Positions 1 through 7,979 of a DNA stretch of 64,000 nucleotides are shown piece after piece. The notes below the pieces were generated by a model. It was given only the letters and a program-made list of their open reading frames with translations, ran no database searches and had not been told where the DNA came from. Every line of letters starts with the position of its first letter. Positions within the stretch are counted from its first letter, which is position 1. The stretch lies in assembly GCA_046346845.1 (NCBI GenBank), contig JAXMHH010000003.1:124001-188000 (forward strand). The letters are read 5' to 3'. Source of the DNA: DSSB01 sp046346845. Lineage in GTDB: Bacteria; UBA10199; DSSB01. Made by a program: the position numbers and the translations under genes.

Positions 1-457
1 TCCGTTCCACCTTGTAATTGTCGCAGGTCCGCCCGGCGATGGTGAGAGTCCCCAATTTCTGCAGGACCGCTTGATCGGGATCGCCTAAATATTCGTTCAT
101 GCGCTTTTGCAGGCCTTCCCCCATGTTCTTATCGCCCTTCGTGCCGGGCCGATTCATCATCTCGCCCATCATCTGTTGGGCACCGCCCATCATCCCCGTC
201 ATCGCCTGGTAGTTCATGGCCTCGACCTGCTTTTTGCCGTGGTCGATGGTGTAGACTACCCCTTTGGCGTAGTCGGAGAGCACGTCGATCTTCGTGGAAG
301 TGTCCCTCTCCAGGTGAAACTGCTCCGTCCAATAAATCGTCTTTTCCCCTTGGACCTTTTTTCCCTCCTTGATTTGGTAGGTCACGGTCAGATCCGCGGC
401 GAAGGCAGGCAACGCAAGGCATGTCAGGAAGACACTGGAAAGAAGGCGCTTGCCCAT
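1..457 (-). CDS. exported Met-rich protein, cut by the left window edge
   Basis: Only the first 152 codons are visible; the gene runs leftwards off the window. The ATG at 457 has a near-perfect AAAGGAGGT ribosome binding site just upstream. Residues 1-21 form a signal peptide (basic start, hydrophobic core, cleavage near AFA-AD), so the product is exported. The mature part opens with beta-strand-like sequence, then has a methionine-rich stretch at about residues 81-101 (MMGG, QQMMGEMM), then a charged segment. The layout recalls DUF4412-type periplasmic proteins, but that is a guess and I assign no function. It lies downstream of the TIGR02147 regulator and lipoprotein pair on the same strand. 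A run of 17 G and a phased GTATTC repeat sit in its upstream region, which may control it. Confidence 0.75.
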   Translation of the reverse strand, partial: MGKRLLSSVFLTCLALPAFAADLTVTYQIKEGKKVQGEKTIYWTEQFHLERDTSTKIDVLSDYAKGVVYTIDHGKKQVEAMNYQAMTGMMGGAQQMMGEMMNRPGTKGDKNMGEGLQKRMNEYLGDPDQAVLQKLGTLTIAGRTCDNYKVER

Positions 458-577
458 GAAAACCTCCTTTTCCCGCATTGTACTCTTCTTGAAAGATTCG
501 CCAATTTCTTTGTCGAAAGTCAGGGCTTGCCGCCCGGGCCGGCTCATGGCCTGAAGAGATGCAAATATTGGGGGAAA

Positions 578-594
578 GGGGGGGGGGGGGGGGG
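578..594. repeat. homopolymer run of 17 G
   Basis: Seventeen consecutive G on the plus strand (17 C for the leftward genes), just after GGGGG-AAA. It lies between the lipoprotein stop at 645 and the exported-protein start at 457, about 120 bp upstream of the latter. Runs of this length are prone to slippage in replication and to miscounting in sequencing. Confidence 0.95.
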
Positions 595-600
595 AATTCA

Positions 601-616
601 GTATTCTTCTGTATTC
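601..616 (-). promoter_or_regulatory. phased direct repeat GTATTC-N4-GTATTC, possible operator
   Basis: The plus strand reads GTATTCTTCTGTATTC, two GTATTC hexamers one helical turn (10 bp) apart. It lies 6 bp from the G17 run and upstream of the exported-protein gene at 1-457. Almost the same 16-mer occurs at 2341-2356 before the TIGR02147 gene. Inferred operator; the ligand protein is unknown. Confidence 0.4.
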
Positions 617-644
617 AAACGGCCTTGGCCAGGCGCGCCGCCCT

Positions 645-1469
645 TCAATCTTCCTCGTCAACCCCCACGCCCAGGACCAGGCCATGCGTCTCCTCGTCGG
701 GTTGGAGGATTCCGTCGCCGTTGAGATCCCGGAACAATTGGGCCGAGCGTTTGACGTTCTCCACGACCAGCGCCAGCAAGTCGGGATGGTGGCCGGCATC
801 GAGGAGAATCACGCCGCCCGCCCCGGCCGCCGCGCTGCTCAGGTCGACGCCGGCAAACCACTGGTCCAAATCGAAGCGGATAAAAAACCGCGTCACGCCG
901 CCCAGGTCCAGGATGGGAAAACCGTCGGGACGCGTGCCTTGCAGCTTGAACTTGTCGTCCTGCTCCAAGACCGCCTGGAAGGGCGTGCCGTCCGAACGCG
1001 TGCCCCTCACCAACAGCGCACGGCCCAGGATGGGATCCGTCGGAGGAATGCCGGCCGGCAGCTGGGCGGCGTCCAGCTTGTCGAAGTTGAGCTCCACCTC
1101 ACAGTAGCTGCCGGCGGGAATTTGAATCAATTCGGTGGGCGGCAGGGTCGTGTTGCCTAGCAAATCGATCACAAAGGGTCCGGGGAAGTCGAACATGGGG
1201 TTGAGGGGTTCGGGCGTCACCTCGGCCTCGACGAAGCAGGTCTCCAAGGGATCGATGTCGATCTCTTTCAAGACGATCCGCGCCTCGCTGATCTTCACGC
1301 CGGAACCAGGGATGGGAGTGGGCGCCGGACCCGCCATCCCCACCGAACCGACGATCTGCAGCCCGACGGTCGTGGGATTTCCGGTATCGGTGCCGGTTTG
1401 GGCCCCGCAACCCGAAAGCGCCAAGCCGAGCAGTAGGGCCAATCCTAAGATTTTTCCCCTCTCGCTCAT
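645..1469 (-). CDS. predicted lipoprotein with EF-hand-like C-terminus
   Basis: A 274-residue protein with a lipoprotein signal: hydrophobic residues 7-17, then a lipobox LSGC with the acylated Cys at about 21. The mature start GAQTGTDTGNP is typical of lipoproteins from deltaproteobacterial-type genomes. The body is predicted beta-rich. Near the C-terminus DLNGDGILQPDEE resembles a calcium-binding EF-hand or dockerin-type loop. No enzyme motif is visible and I do not recognise the family. Its ATG overlaps the stop of the TIGR02147 regulator upstream by 4 bp (ATGA), so the two are translationally coupled and probably functionally linked. Confidence 0.8.
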   Translation of the reverse strand: MSERGKILGLALLLGLALSGCGAQTGTDTGNPTTVGLQIVGSVGMAGPAPTPIPGSGVKISEARIVLKEIDIDPLETCFVEAEVTPEPLNPMFDFPGPFVIDLLGNTTLPPTELIQIPAGSYCEVELNFDKLDAAQLPAGIPPTDPILGRALLVRGTRSDGTPFQAVLEQDDKFKLQGTRPDGFPILDLGGVTRFFIRFDLDQWFAGVDLSSAAAGAGGVILLDAGHHPDLLALVVENVKRSAQLFRDLNGDGILQPDEETHGLVLGVGVDEED

Positions 1470-2314
1470 GCGTCATCCCCTATCCGCTGCGTGACCGGAA
1501 ACAGCTGGATGTTGAGTTGGTAGATCCGGTCGGGCTTTTGCTCGCCCGCCTCCGACTCGGCCAGCAGGCTTTTGCGAAAGGCCTCGATCTTCTTCTTGAT
1601 GCGCGGCAGCTCGCTCTGCCGAATGCCCAGGGTAGCCGAGGTGATGTCCCGCTCCTCGGCGCTCACGGTGGAGAGCGACTGCGCCGCCAGGTTGATCATC
1701 GACTGATGGAAATTCATCACGGCGAGGGATTTCACCTCGGGGGCGGTGGCGATGATGGGATCCGTTCGCTCGATGAGCTTGGTGTCGGCGCTCTTTTTGA
1801 CCAGGTTCAGCTTCAAGAGCAGCTTCAGCGCCCGCGCGGCCTGCTCTTTGGAAATCCTCGGCAGGATATTTTGGGCGATCCACCCGGGATCCGCCACAAA
1901 GCCGTCCAGCTGGATCATCTCCCGCAACACGATGTGAAACCACTGGGTATAAAAGCGAAACACCTCCCGGTGCAATTCGTGAATCTCCCGGAATCTACGG
2001 CTCTTGGCCATCCGGCGGAAGGCCCTCGACTTCTCCTCCGGCGAGGCCGCCTGCCCATACTCCACCAAGGAGACGAAAAATTCGCTTTCCTGCTGGTTGA
2101 GGGCGAGCCCGCGGATGAATTTTCCCACCGTCCTGGCAGTAACGTTGCGTTTTCCCTCGATGACCAGTTGAAGCATGTTGGGCGAACGGAATCCCGCCCG
2201 TTTGGAAAAATACCGATGCGAAAATCCCCGCTGCCTCGATTTCAGGTGCCGGTACAGGTCGGCGAGGTAAAGCCGGTAGTCTTCGTAGCGAAAGATGTTG
2301 GGGCGCTCGCTCAC
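1466..2314 (-). CDS. TIGR02147 family protein, putative transcriptional regulator
   Basis: At 282 residues this has the usual family length. The N-terminal part (FRYEDYRLYLADLY at about 8-21, then a helix-turn-helix-like region with FRSPNMLQLVIEGKRN at about 42-57) and the C-terminal signature YQLNIQLFPVTQ (about 265-276) are diagnostic of TIGR02147. These proteins, often expanded in Fibrobacter, Bdellovibrio and related lineages, are thought to bind DNA, but their targets are mostly unknown. The gene overlaps the downstream lipoprotein by 4 bp. Its upstream region is very AT-rich, with a readable promoter and a phased GTATTC repeat just downstream of the expected transcription start, which suggests autorepression. 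Confidence 0.88.
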   Translation of the reverse strand: MSERPNIFRYEDYRLYLADLYRHLKSRQRGFSHRYFSKRAGFRSPNMLQLVIEGKRNVTARTVGKFIRGLALNQQESEFFVSLVEYGQAASPEEKSRAFRRMAKSRRFREIHELHREVFRFYTQWFHIVLREMIQLDGFVADPGWIAQNILPRISKEQAARALKLLLKLNLVKKSADTKLIERTDPIIATAPEVKSLAVMNFHQSMINLAAQSLSTVSAEERDITSATLGIRQSELPRIKKKIEAFRKSLLAESEAGEQKPDRIYQLNIQLFPVTQRIGDDA

Positions 2315-2340
2315 GGGATAGCTCGCAAATTCAAATTTTC

Positions 2341-2356
2341 GTATTCATCCGTATAC
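2341..2356 (-). promoter_or_regulatory. phased repeat GTATTC-N4-GTATAC, possible autoregulatory operator
   Basis: The plus strand reads GTATTCATCCGTATAC, with the same 10-bp phasing as the copy at 601-616. It lies 27 bp upstream of the TIGR02147 start codon and just downstream of the predicted promoter, where a bound repressor would block transcription. Inferred. Confidence 0.4.
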
Positions 2357-2373
2357 AGTCTTCTATATAAAAT

Positions 2374-2403
2374 ATAATATTATTAATAGCTTATAAACTT
2401 CAA
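2374..2403 (-). promoter_or_regulatory. sigma-70-type promoter of the TIGR02147 gene
   Basis: On the minus strand TTGAAG, an 18-bp spacer and TATTAT lie in a strongly AT-rich stretch that stands out from the GC-rich surroundings. Transcription would start near 2367 and enter the GTATTC repeat. Confidence 0.4.
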
Positions 2404-2518
2404 TGCCGTTTTTAGCGATTAGTCGTATTCAATTTCCCGTTGTTATTCCCATACCTTAGCGCCAGAATTTTCTGACGATGAGACGCCATATTCCACTCAA
2501 TCGATCGGGAGGTGCGCT

Positions 2519-3250
2519 ATGAATGCTTCATTTCACAAACAGTATTTAGCGGTCGCCTTGGCCGCGGCGATATCCTGGATATGCGGCTGCAGCAACGGCG
2601 GTCCCGAGGACGACATCGGCGGCGGCGGTGGTGGCCTGTGCCCCGCCACCAATCTGGGCCTGCAGGTCTGCGACCCGGGCAAGACCACCTTTTCGCTGCA
2701 GATCGACAACGGATTTTTTCCGCTGGTCGTCAATACCAAAAGCGTCTTGGAAACGCCGGACGGAGTGAGCCGGGTCGAGATTGCGGTGTTGAACGAAACC
2801 GAGGCGGTCGGCGGGGTCACGACCCGGGTGGTCCAAGAAACCCACTCCGAGAGCGGCGTCATCGTCGAGATCTCCCGCAATTTTTTCGCCCAGGCGGCGG
2901 ACGGGACGGTCTGCTACTTCGGCGAAGCGGTCGACAACATCGAGAACGGCCAGGTGATCAACCATAACGGCAGCTGGCGCGCGGACGCCTCCGGCAATGC
3001 CCCGGGCATCATCATGCCGGCCAAACCCTCCCTGGGGGATATTTACAGCCAAGAACAGGCCCCCGGCGTGGCGGAAGATCAGGCAACGATTCAGAGCCTG
3101 GGCGACTCCATTCAAGTCCCGGCGGGAAGCTTCACCGACACCGTCACTACCGAGGACTGCAACCGCCTCGACGGCACGATGGACCGAAAGGTATACGCCC
3201 GCGGGGTCGGCCTGGTGTTCGATTCGGACGCGGAGCTGATTTCTTTTTAA
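2519..3250 (+). CDS. predicted lipoprotein, uncharacterised family
   Basis: A 243-residue protein starting after a GGGAGG ribosome binding site. The signal peptide ends in a lipobox at about 20-24 (ICGCS), followed by a glycine-rich linker (GGGGGG). The mature body has the pattern of a widespread uncharacterised family: NGFFPLVVNTKSVLE near residue 65, a central Thr/Val-rich strand region, and a C-terminal half with VYARGVGLVFDSD. No catalytic residues are evident. The gene is divergent from the TIGR02147 operon and shares its AT-rich intergenic region, so the two may be co-regulated. The last codons read ELISF, then stop. Function unknown. Confidence 0.75.
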   Translation: MNASFHKQYLAVALAAAISWICGCSNGGPEDDIGGGGGGLCPATNLGLQVCDPGKTTFSLQIDNGFFPLVVNTKSVLETPDGVSRVEIAVLNETEAVGGVTTRVVQETHSESGVIVEISRNFFAQAADGTVCYFGEAVDNIENGQVINHNGSWRADASGNAPGIIMPAKPSLGDIYSQEQAPGVAEDQATIQSLGDSIQVPAGSFTDTVTTEDCNRLDGTMDRKVYARGVGLVFDSDAELISF

Positions 3251-3456
3251 TGGGGCACCGGTCCTATTTCTGGCCAAACCGCAAATTGGTTGCATTGCGC
3301 GCGTGATTTCGGAGAATCTGCAACCATTGGCAGGCCAGTCCCATTCAGTAAAATCCCGGCGGGCCCGAGAGGGTTGGGGTTGCGGGCCTGCCAAGCCGGC
3401 GCCAACGCCGCTCCTCGGTCCGCCCAGCGTGCCCTAGCTTCCGCGGAAAGGCCTCC

Positions 3457-4689
3457 TTGAGCCCCGTTGAAAAGACAACCCTGCTCGTGATCTTCGCCGT
3501 CGGAGTCTTGGCCCCTCTCCTGGCGTATTGGACCCCCCGCCTTCGCCTCCCCGTGATCGTGCTGGAAATCGGCCTGGGCATTCTGGTGGGTCCCGAGGTG
3601 CTTCATTGGGGCGAGGCAGGGCCGGTCATCGACGCCTTGGCCCGCTTGGGACTTTCTTTTCTTTTTTTCCTCGCCGGTTTCGAGATCGATTTCAAACGGA
3701 TCCGCGGCAGGCCCCTGAGGCTCGCCATGACGGGCTGGCTGCTCTCGCTGGGCCTCGCCATGCTCGCGGGTCAACTCCTGAAATTTTTCGGGATCGTCTC
3801 TTCGGAAATCGTCACTCCGATCATCCTCACCTCCACGGCCCTCGGAGTGCTCAGCCCGATCTTGAAGGATGCGGGGGAAGAAGGCACCGCCTTCGGGACC
3901 TTCGTCCAGGCGAGCGGCGTCCTGGGCGAGTTTGGCCCGATCGTCATGATCTCGGTCCTGTTGACGACCGAAGACGGGGGCGGGGGCAAGGCCTCCCTCT
4001 TCATCGCCCTCTTCATTTTGATCGCGATATTTTCGGCTTATCTCGCCGCTCGGCTCCGCCCCCATTTCCTCGTCGAGGCCTTTCGGGAGCGGATGCACAC
4101 CAGCTCGGCCCTTCCCCTGCGCGCCTGTATTTTAATCTTGGTGCTGCTGGTCATCCTGACCCGGCAGTTGGGCTTGGAATCGATCTTGGGGGCCTTTACC
4201 GCGGGCATCGTGGTCTCACTGGCCTCCTCCGGAAAAGACCGGGAAGTCTTGCGGCAAAAGCTGGAGGGCATCGGCTACGGTTTCCTCATCCCCATCTTTT
4301 TCGTGACCAGCGGAATGAATTACAACCTGACGGACCTGATCTCCTCGCCAAGGAGCCTGCTTCGGCTCCCGCTCTTTCTCGCCCTCTTCCTCGTCGTTCG
4401 CGGACTGCCGGCCTTGCTCTTTCATAAAGACCTGCCGCGAAAGGACCTCCTCCCCTTGGCCCTCTTCTCCTCGACGACGCTTCCCCTGGTGATCGCGGTC
4501 ACGACGATCGGGGTCAAGACCGGGCAGATGCTCGGGGTGAACGCGGCGGCCCTGGTCGGCGCGGGCATGATCTCGGTGTTTCTGTTTCCGGCCTTGGCGC
4601 TTTGGATTCGTCAAGGGCGGGAGCCCGCGGGGCCTTCCCTGCGGAACCCCGAGCCCATTCCAATAAAGGCCGGCACCGAAGCGGGCTGA
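3457..4689 (+). CDS. CPA2-type cation:proton antiporter
   Basis: A 410-residue, very hydrophobic protein with about 11-12 predicted membrane segments. The first helix region with LRLPVIVLEIGLGILVGPEV and the later FLAGFEIDF are hallmarks of the Na+/H+ exchanger (KefB/NhaS) superfamily, which swaps monovalent cations for protons across the inner membrane. It ends soon after the transporter domain, without the TrkA-N regulatory domain of KefB/KefC. The start is TTG at 3457, with GGAAAGG upstream; no ATG suits the conserved N-terminus better. It stands alone, about 200 bp after the lipoprotein gene, with nothing recognisable in that gap. The ion cannot be told from sequence. Confidence 0.88.
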   Translation: MSPVEKTTLLVIFAVGVLAPLLAYWTPRLRLPVIVLEIGLGILVGPEVLHWGEAGPVIDALARLGLSFLFFLAGFEIDFKRIRGRPLRLAMTGWLLSLGLAMLAGQLLKFFGIVSSEIVTPIILTSTALGVLSPILKDAGEEGTAFGTFVQASGVLGEFGPIVMISVLLTTEDGGGGKASLFIALFILIAIFSAYLAARLRPHFLVEAFRERMHTSSALPLRACILILVLLVILTRQLGLESILGAFTAGIVVSLASSGKDREVLRQKLEGIGYGFLIPIFFVTSGMNYNLTDLISSPRSLLRLPLFLALFLVVRGLPALLFHKDLPRKDLLPLALFSSTTLPLVIAVTTIGVKTGQMLGVNAAALVGAGMISVFLFPALALWIRQGREPAGPSLRNPEPIPIKAGTEAG

Positions 4690-4722
4690 TCCGTTTTCCA
4701 CGCCCCCCACTGCACCCTGGGT

Positions 4723-5160
4723 CTAGGCTGGAACAATCACCATCCACAAGACGCCGAAGCGATCCGCCACCATCCCGAAGCGCGGGGAAAAGAAGGTCTT
4801 GGCCAGAGGCATCTGCACCTGGCCGCCCTCCGCCAGCGCGGCGAACAGGCGATCGGCCTCCGCCTCATTGGCCGCGCTCACGGACAGAGAAAAACCCTGG
4901 AAGCTGGGCTTGCCCGTGCAATTGCCGTCGGAGGCCATCACGCGACTGCTTCCGATACGAAGGCTGGCGTGCATGATCTTTTCGGCAGACCCCGGAGGAT
5001 TCCGGGAGGGATCGGGATTCTCCTTGTAGCGCATCAACATTTCCACCTCGGCGCCGAGGGCCTTGCGGTAGAATTCGATGGCCTCCTCGCAGCGTCCGTC
5101 GAAAAAGAGGTAGGGTTCAATCAGTCGGGTATTGGGGCTTGGGCTCATAGCTTTCTCCAT
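4723..5160 (-). CDS. VOC family protein (PhnB-like)
   Basis: 145 residues of the glyoxalase/bleomycin-resistance fold, PhnB-like subgroup: PYLFFDGRCEEAIEFYRKAL at about 16-35, then AEKIMHASLRIG, and a C-terminal SPRFGMVADRFGVLW. The substrate is unknown for most members. Translation may start at ATG 5160 or ATG 5148. It resembles the VOC protein at 7980-8462 in the ECF42 operon. Although it stands alone, it is preceded by a TGTCGA-N16-CGTC element like the one before that operon, so it probably belongs to the ECF42 regulon. Confidence 0.88.
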   Translation of the reverse strand: MEKAMSPSPNTRLIEPYLFFDGRCEEAIEFYRKALGAEVEMLMRYKENPDPSRNPPGSAEKIMHASLRIGSSRVMASDGNCTGKPSFQGFSLSVSAANEAEADRLFAALAEGGQVQMPLAKTFFSPRFGMVADRFGVLWMVIVPA

Positions 5161-5213
5161 TTTAGGTAAATATCCTCAATTTTTCTTCCTAAGGTCATTC
5201 AGCCTACCCTGAC

Positions 5214-5239
5214 GACGAACGAAGAACTAGGAATCGACA
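5214..5239 (-). promoter_or_regulatory. ECF42-type promoter of the detached VOC gene
   Basis: On the minus strand TGTCGA (5239-5234), a 16-bp spacer and CGTC (5217-5214). As I recall, ECF42 sigma factors use a TGTCGA -35 element and a CGTC-like -10 element. Element and spacing are identical to those at 7522-7547, before the ECF42 operon itself. Confidence 0.65.
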
Positions 5240-5497
5240 AGGCATCCCAATTTTTTGGTTAAGACCGCGTCGAGAAGCGAAAAGACGAGAGGACCCCGGC
5301 CATTCTCCGACCCAGGAGCCGCCCGAAGGGAAAACCATCTCATTTTCTCAAGGACTTAAGGCTTGAAGAGGGACGATAGTATCCCCGCAGCGTTTTCTAC
5401 ATTACCGATGGAAGCAGCAGACCTGGAAGCCGCCTGAGGTGCAGTGCGGAATCCCTATTGATGTGGGGCTACTATAGAAATTTCCGAAATAGGCCTA
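5240..5497. other. non-coding stretch, no gene recognised
   Basis: With the promoter above, this completes a 337-bp gap between the VOC gene and the exported protein ending at 5498. I see no reading frame with coding character, no RNA gene and no clear terminator in it. Confidence 0.5.
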
Positions 5498-6031
5498 TCA
5501 GCTATCCGGGAATTTTAAAAACCAGATCTGGCGGGTACCGACCTCTTCCCACATGGCGTCGCAATAGCTGCGGTTGGCATAGCATTCCCAGGCGCTATCG
5601 TAGCCGTCCTCGCCGCTGAGCCGCTTCGTCACCTTGGTCTCGTCAATCTGGCATTGAATGCTGGGGATGCTGTAGACCAAGGTTTTCTTTTCCTCATTAT
5701 TCCCTTCTTCCAGATAAACGAAATTGGAATAAATCGGGTTAAAGTTCCGACAGGACATCGCTGGGCTATTGATGGTGGAAACGCGGCCACGCACCGGGAT
5801 CATGAGGCTCCCGCTCTGATACTCCGGGCCCTGCCCGGCGCCGGGCACCGGAAGCGCCGCTTTGGCCTTGAACTTTTCCGGATTGGTGATGAGGGGTGCG
5901 GTCTTTACCGTCTCGACCTTCTTGTTGAAGCCTTGGTCCGTCCCCGCCTCACCGGCCAAAACGGGGTTGGAAAAAATCCCCCCTCCGAGGCTGGTCGCCA
6001 AAATCCCGAATAGCAAATACTTGAGTTTCAT
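5498..6031 (-). CDS. exported protein of unknown function
   Basis: A 177-residue protein. The ATG at 6031 is chosen because GGAAAGGAAGG lies just upstream and because it opens a proper signal peptide (MKLKYLLFGILATSLGGG, cleavage near VLA-GE); an upstream in-frame ATG at 6091 adds a non-signal-like stretch. Mature protein about 150 residues, with at least four cysteines (SCRNF, IQCQI, WECYA, YCDAM) that could form disulfides in the periplasm. No family recognised. It is divergent from three rightward small exported-protein genes that follow at 6254-7478. Confidence 0.7.
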   Translation of the reverse strand: MKLKYLLFGILATSLGGGIFSNPVLAGEAGTDQGFNKKVETVKTAPLITNPEKFKAKAALPVPGAGQGPEYQSGSLMIPVRGRVSTINSPAMSCRNFNPIYSNFVYLEEGNNEEKKTLVYSIPSIQCQIDETKVTKRLSGEDGYDSAWECYANRSYCDAMWEEVGTRQIWFLKFPDS

Positions 6032-6253
6032 AGGCCCTTCCTTTCCAGCCTGTAACAAAGCAATTCCAGGGCCAACCCAACGCGGGTCCAAGATTTTAAC
6101 TCTATGAAAACACTAAATTATTTTCAGAGAGCCCCAGGGCGTTTTTCTCAATTTGAAAATCCCCTTAAAAAATTATCAAAATGAAATTATCCCGAATCGG
6201 CATTGGCCCTTTTTGATTGCCAAGGATGGGACGAAGCCGCCAGACTAGGCGGC

Positions 6254-6589
6254 ATGAAAACTTCCCTGCTAAACCTTTTCTTCCTCTCAATATTGTTCCT
6301 GGGCTTCTCCACGCCCGCACTGGCCGGCGACGTCGAACCCGCCAAACTGGTCGGCAAATACGGCTTCGACTGGCTCAAGCCCGAGAAGGCCAAATGCCTG
6401 GCGGTCACCGCCCAGACCTTGGCGGGGGCCAAGTCCTGCAAGCATCGACAAGAGGGAGACACGGCATCGTTCACCGGCAAGGCCGATTTCTATGTCTGTA
6501 AAACCGGCCCCAAGAGCGAGTACATGATTTACAACAGCCAGGCCCGCTGCGCCGAAGAGCTGGAGACAATGCAGGCCAACGCGCCCTGA
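6254..6589 (+). CDS. small exported protein, cysteine-containing
   Basis: 111 residues from the ATG at 6254, which opens a clean signal peptide (MKTSLLNLFFLSILFLGF, cleavage near ALA-GD); an in-frame ATG at 6203 lies upstream of it and lacks a signal. The mature part carries four cysteines (AKCLAV, KSCKH, YVCKT, ARCAE) that could pair as two disulfides. No known domain. It is followed after 18 bp by another small exported protein and then a cytochrome c, forming a likely operon. Confidence 0.65.
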   Translation: MKTSLLNLFFLSILFLGFSTPALAGDVEPAKLVGKYGFDWLKPEKAKCLAVTAQTLAGAKSCKHRQEGDTASFTGKADFYVCKTGPKSEYMIYNSQARCAEELETMQANAP

Positions 6590-6607
6590 GCAAAGGCAGG
6601 CAAGTCC

Positions 6608-6997
6608 ATGGGCGGCAAGTCTTTCATTCCCCTAGCCTTGATCCTCATCGGCCTAGTCGCCACCGGCGACATCTTGGCCGGCGAGGGCCCCAATCCCGTG
6701 ATCCAAAAAATCTGCGCGGGGACCTGTTCGGGAAAGATGGCCTGGGTGCAGGCCTGGAATGACGGCGCGGGCCAGGTGAAGGTCTATCAGTATCAAGGGG
6801 ACTTGAGCGCCTGCTCCCACCCTCCGCAGATTTTTTACGAGGCGGGCGGCAAGGAATTGGGCTCCCTCCCGGAATTCCCCGTCAACCCGCAAGATCCCGT
6901 CGCCATGGGCAGACTGAAAGAACTCCAAGAAAAACGGGCGGAATGGCTCAAGGGGCTGAGCGCGGGGGAGAAAAGCTGGTGCGCGCCTCCGACTTAA
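6608..6997 (+). CDS. small exported protein of unknown function
   Basis: 129 residues with a signal peptide (FIPLALILIGLVATGDILA, cleavage near LAGEG). The mature part has CAGTCSGK near residue 36, a lone CSHPP, and a terminal WCAPP; the C-X3-C element is not a haem-binding CXXCH. The middle (MAWVQAWNDGAGQVKVYQY) looks like a beta hairpin. It lies between another exported protein and a cytochrome c on the same strand. Function unknown. Confidence 0.65.
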   Translation: MGGKSFIPLALILIGLVATGDILAGEGPNPVIQKICAGTCSGKMAWVQAWNDGAGQVKVYQYQGDLSACSHPPQIFYEAGGKELGSLPEFPVNPQDPVAMGRLKELQEKRAEWLKGLSAGEKSWCAPPT

Positions 6998-7022
6998 AAT
7001 ATTTTTTTGAATGGAAACCGTC

Positions 7023-7478
7023 ATGAAAATTTTAAAAATCACCTCCCTCCTTTTATCACTTTGCTTTTTTCCCAAATTTGCCGGCGCCTGCCCTTCGGAC
7101 GGCTGCGATGGGAAGTGGCATGGCGATGCACCCCACCATTGGCATGGACAAGGTTATGGGGGCTGCCGCAACCCGAGACGAAGCCTCCCCACCAACTATT
7201 CGCAATTGGAGGGCGCCCAGGTCTTCGAGGATAAGGGCTGCCTGTCTTGTCACACGATCGGAGGCGGCGACTTGGTGGGCCCCGACCTGCGGGGGCTCTT
7301 TGAGCGAAGGAAAGAGAAATGGGTGCGGAACTTCATTCAAGACCCCAATAAATTCATCGGAAAAAATACCGAAGCCAACGTCCTGCAAAACCGTTACGGA
7401 CCGGAAATGCCGAATCTCCAGCTATCGCAGGAAGAGTTGGACCAGCTGATCGCCTTTTTGAAAGAGGCGACAAAATAG
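7023..7478 (+). CDS. periplasmic c-type cytochrome, mono-haem
   Basis: About 151 residues from the ATG at 7023; an ATG four codons upstream (7011) has no better ribosome site. A signal peptide (ILKITSLLLSLCFFPKFAGA) precedes a His/Gly-rich linker with several Cys. The class I cytochrome c domain follows: haem motif CLSCH at about residues 76-80, then GPDLRGLFERR, and a distal Met ligand candidate in GPEMPNLQLS, ending in the usual C-terminal helix (EELDQLIAFLKE). It would carry electrons in the periplasm; the partner is unknown. Last gene of a probable small exported-protein operon. Confidence 0.85.
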   Translation: MKILKITSLLLSLCFFPKFAGACPSDGCDGKWHGDAPHHWHGQGYGGCRNPRRSLPTNYSQLEGAQVFEDKGCLSCHTIGGGDLVGPDLRGLFERRKEKWVRNFIQDPNKFIGKNTEANVLQNRYGPEMPNLQLSQEELDQLIAFLKEATK

Positions 7479-7521
7479 GCAATCTTCTTTCCCGCCTTCC
7501 CAGCCAATTTTTTTTCCTACC

Positions 7522-7547
7522 TGTCGATTTTCCAAAACTCCCGCGTC
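7522..7547 (+). promoter_or_regulatory. ECF42-type promoter of the DGPF/sigma operon
   Basis: TGTCGA (7522-7527), a 16-bp spacer and CGTC (7544-7547), 34 bp before the first gene of the operon. This fits the promoter pattern I recall for ECF42 sigma factors, so the operon is probably autoregulated by its own sigma factor. Confidence 0.7.
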
Positions 7548-7580
7548 TAAAAGAAAAAACCGAAGCCAGGAGGAAGCCCC

Positions 7581-7961
7581 ATGAAATACCTGCTCTTAAT
7601 CTATTACAGTGAAAAGCACCTGGAATCCCTCGGGAAATCCGAAGAGGCCCGCATCGAGCGCGAATGCCTCCAACATACCGAACAGCTGGCGGCCACGGGC
7701 CGGTTCCTCGGCGCCCACCGCCTGCAACCGACTGCCACGGCCACCTGTGTGCGCAGCAAAGACGGCAAGCAGATCGTCACCGACGGGCCCTTCGCCGAGA
7801 CCCGCGAACAGCTCGGCGGCTATTGCCTGATCGAGGCCAAGGACCTGGACGAAGCGATCGAGTTCGCCTCGCACATGCCCTCGGGCCGCCTCGGCACCGT
7901 CGAGATCAGGCCGGTCCTCGAGTTCAATCAATACGAAGAAAAGGCGGAAGCCCGCGCCTAG
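7581..7961 (+). CDS. DGPF domain protein (YCII-related)
   Basis: 126 residues of the YCII/DGPF family: MKYLLLIYY at the N-terminus and the family signature DGPFAETREQLGGY at about 66-79. The biochemical role of DGPF proteins is unknown, but they are the typical genomic partners and targets of ECF42 sigma factors. It has a strong ribosome site (AGGAGG) and follows an ECF42-like promoter. It opens an operon with a VOC protein, an SRPBCC protein and the sigma factor. Confidence 0.93.
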   Translation: MKYLLLIYYSEKHLESLGKSEEARIERECLQHTEQLAATGRFLGAHRLQPTATATCVRSKDGKQIVTDGPFAETREQLGGYCLIEAKDLDEAIEFASHMPSGRLGTVEIRPVLEFNQYEEKAEARA

Positions 7962-7979
7962 GTCGCCGGAGAAGAAACC

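Noticed and set aside
2425..2446. Third GTATTC word followed by GTTATTC
   Set aside because: The second hexamer is not at the 10-bp phase of the other two sites and does not match, so it was not counted as an operator.
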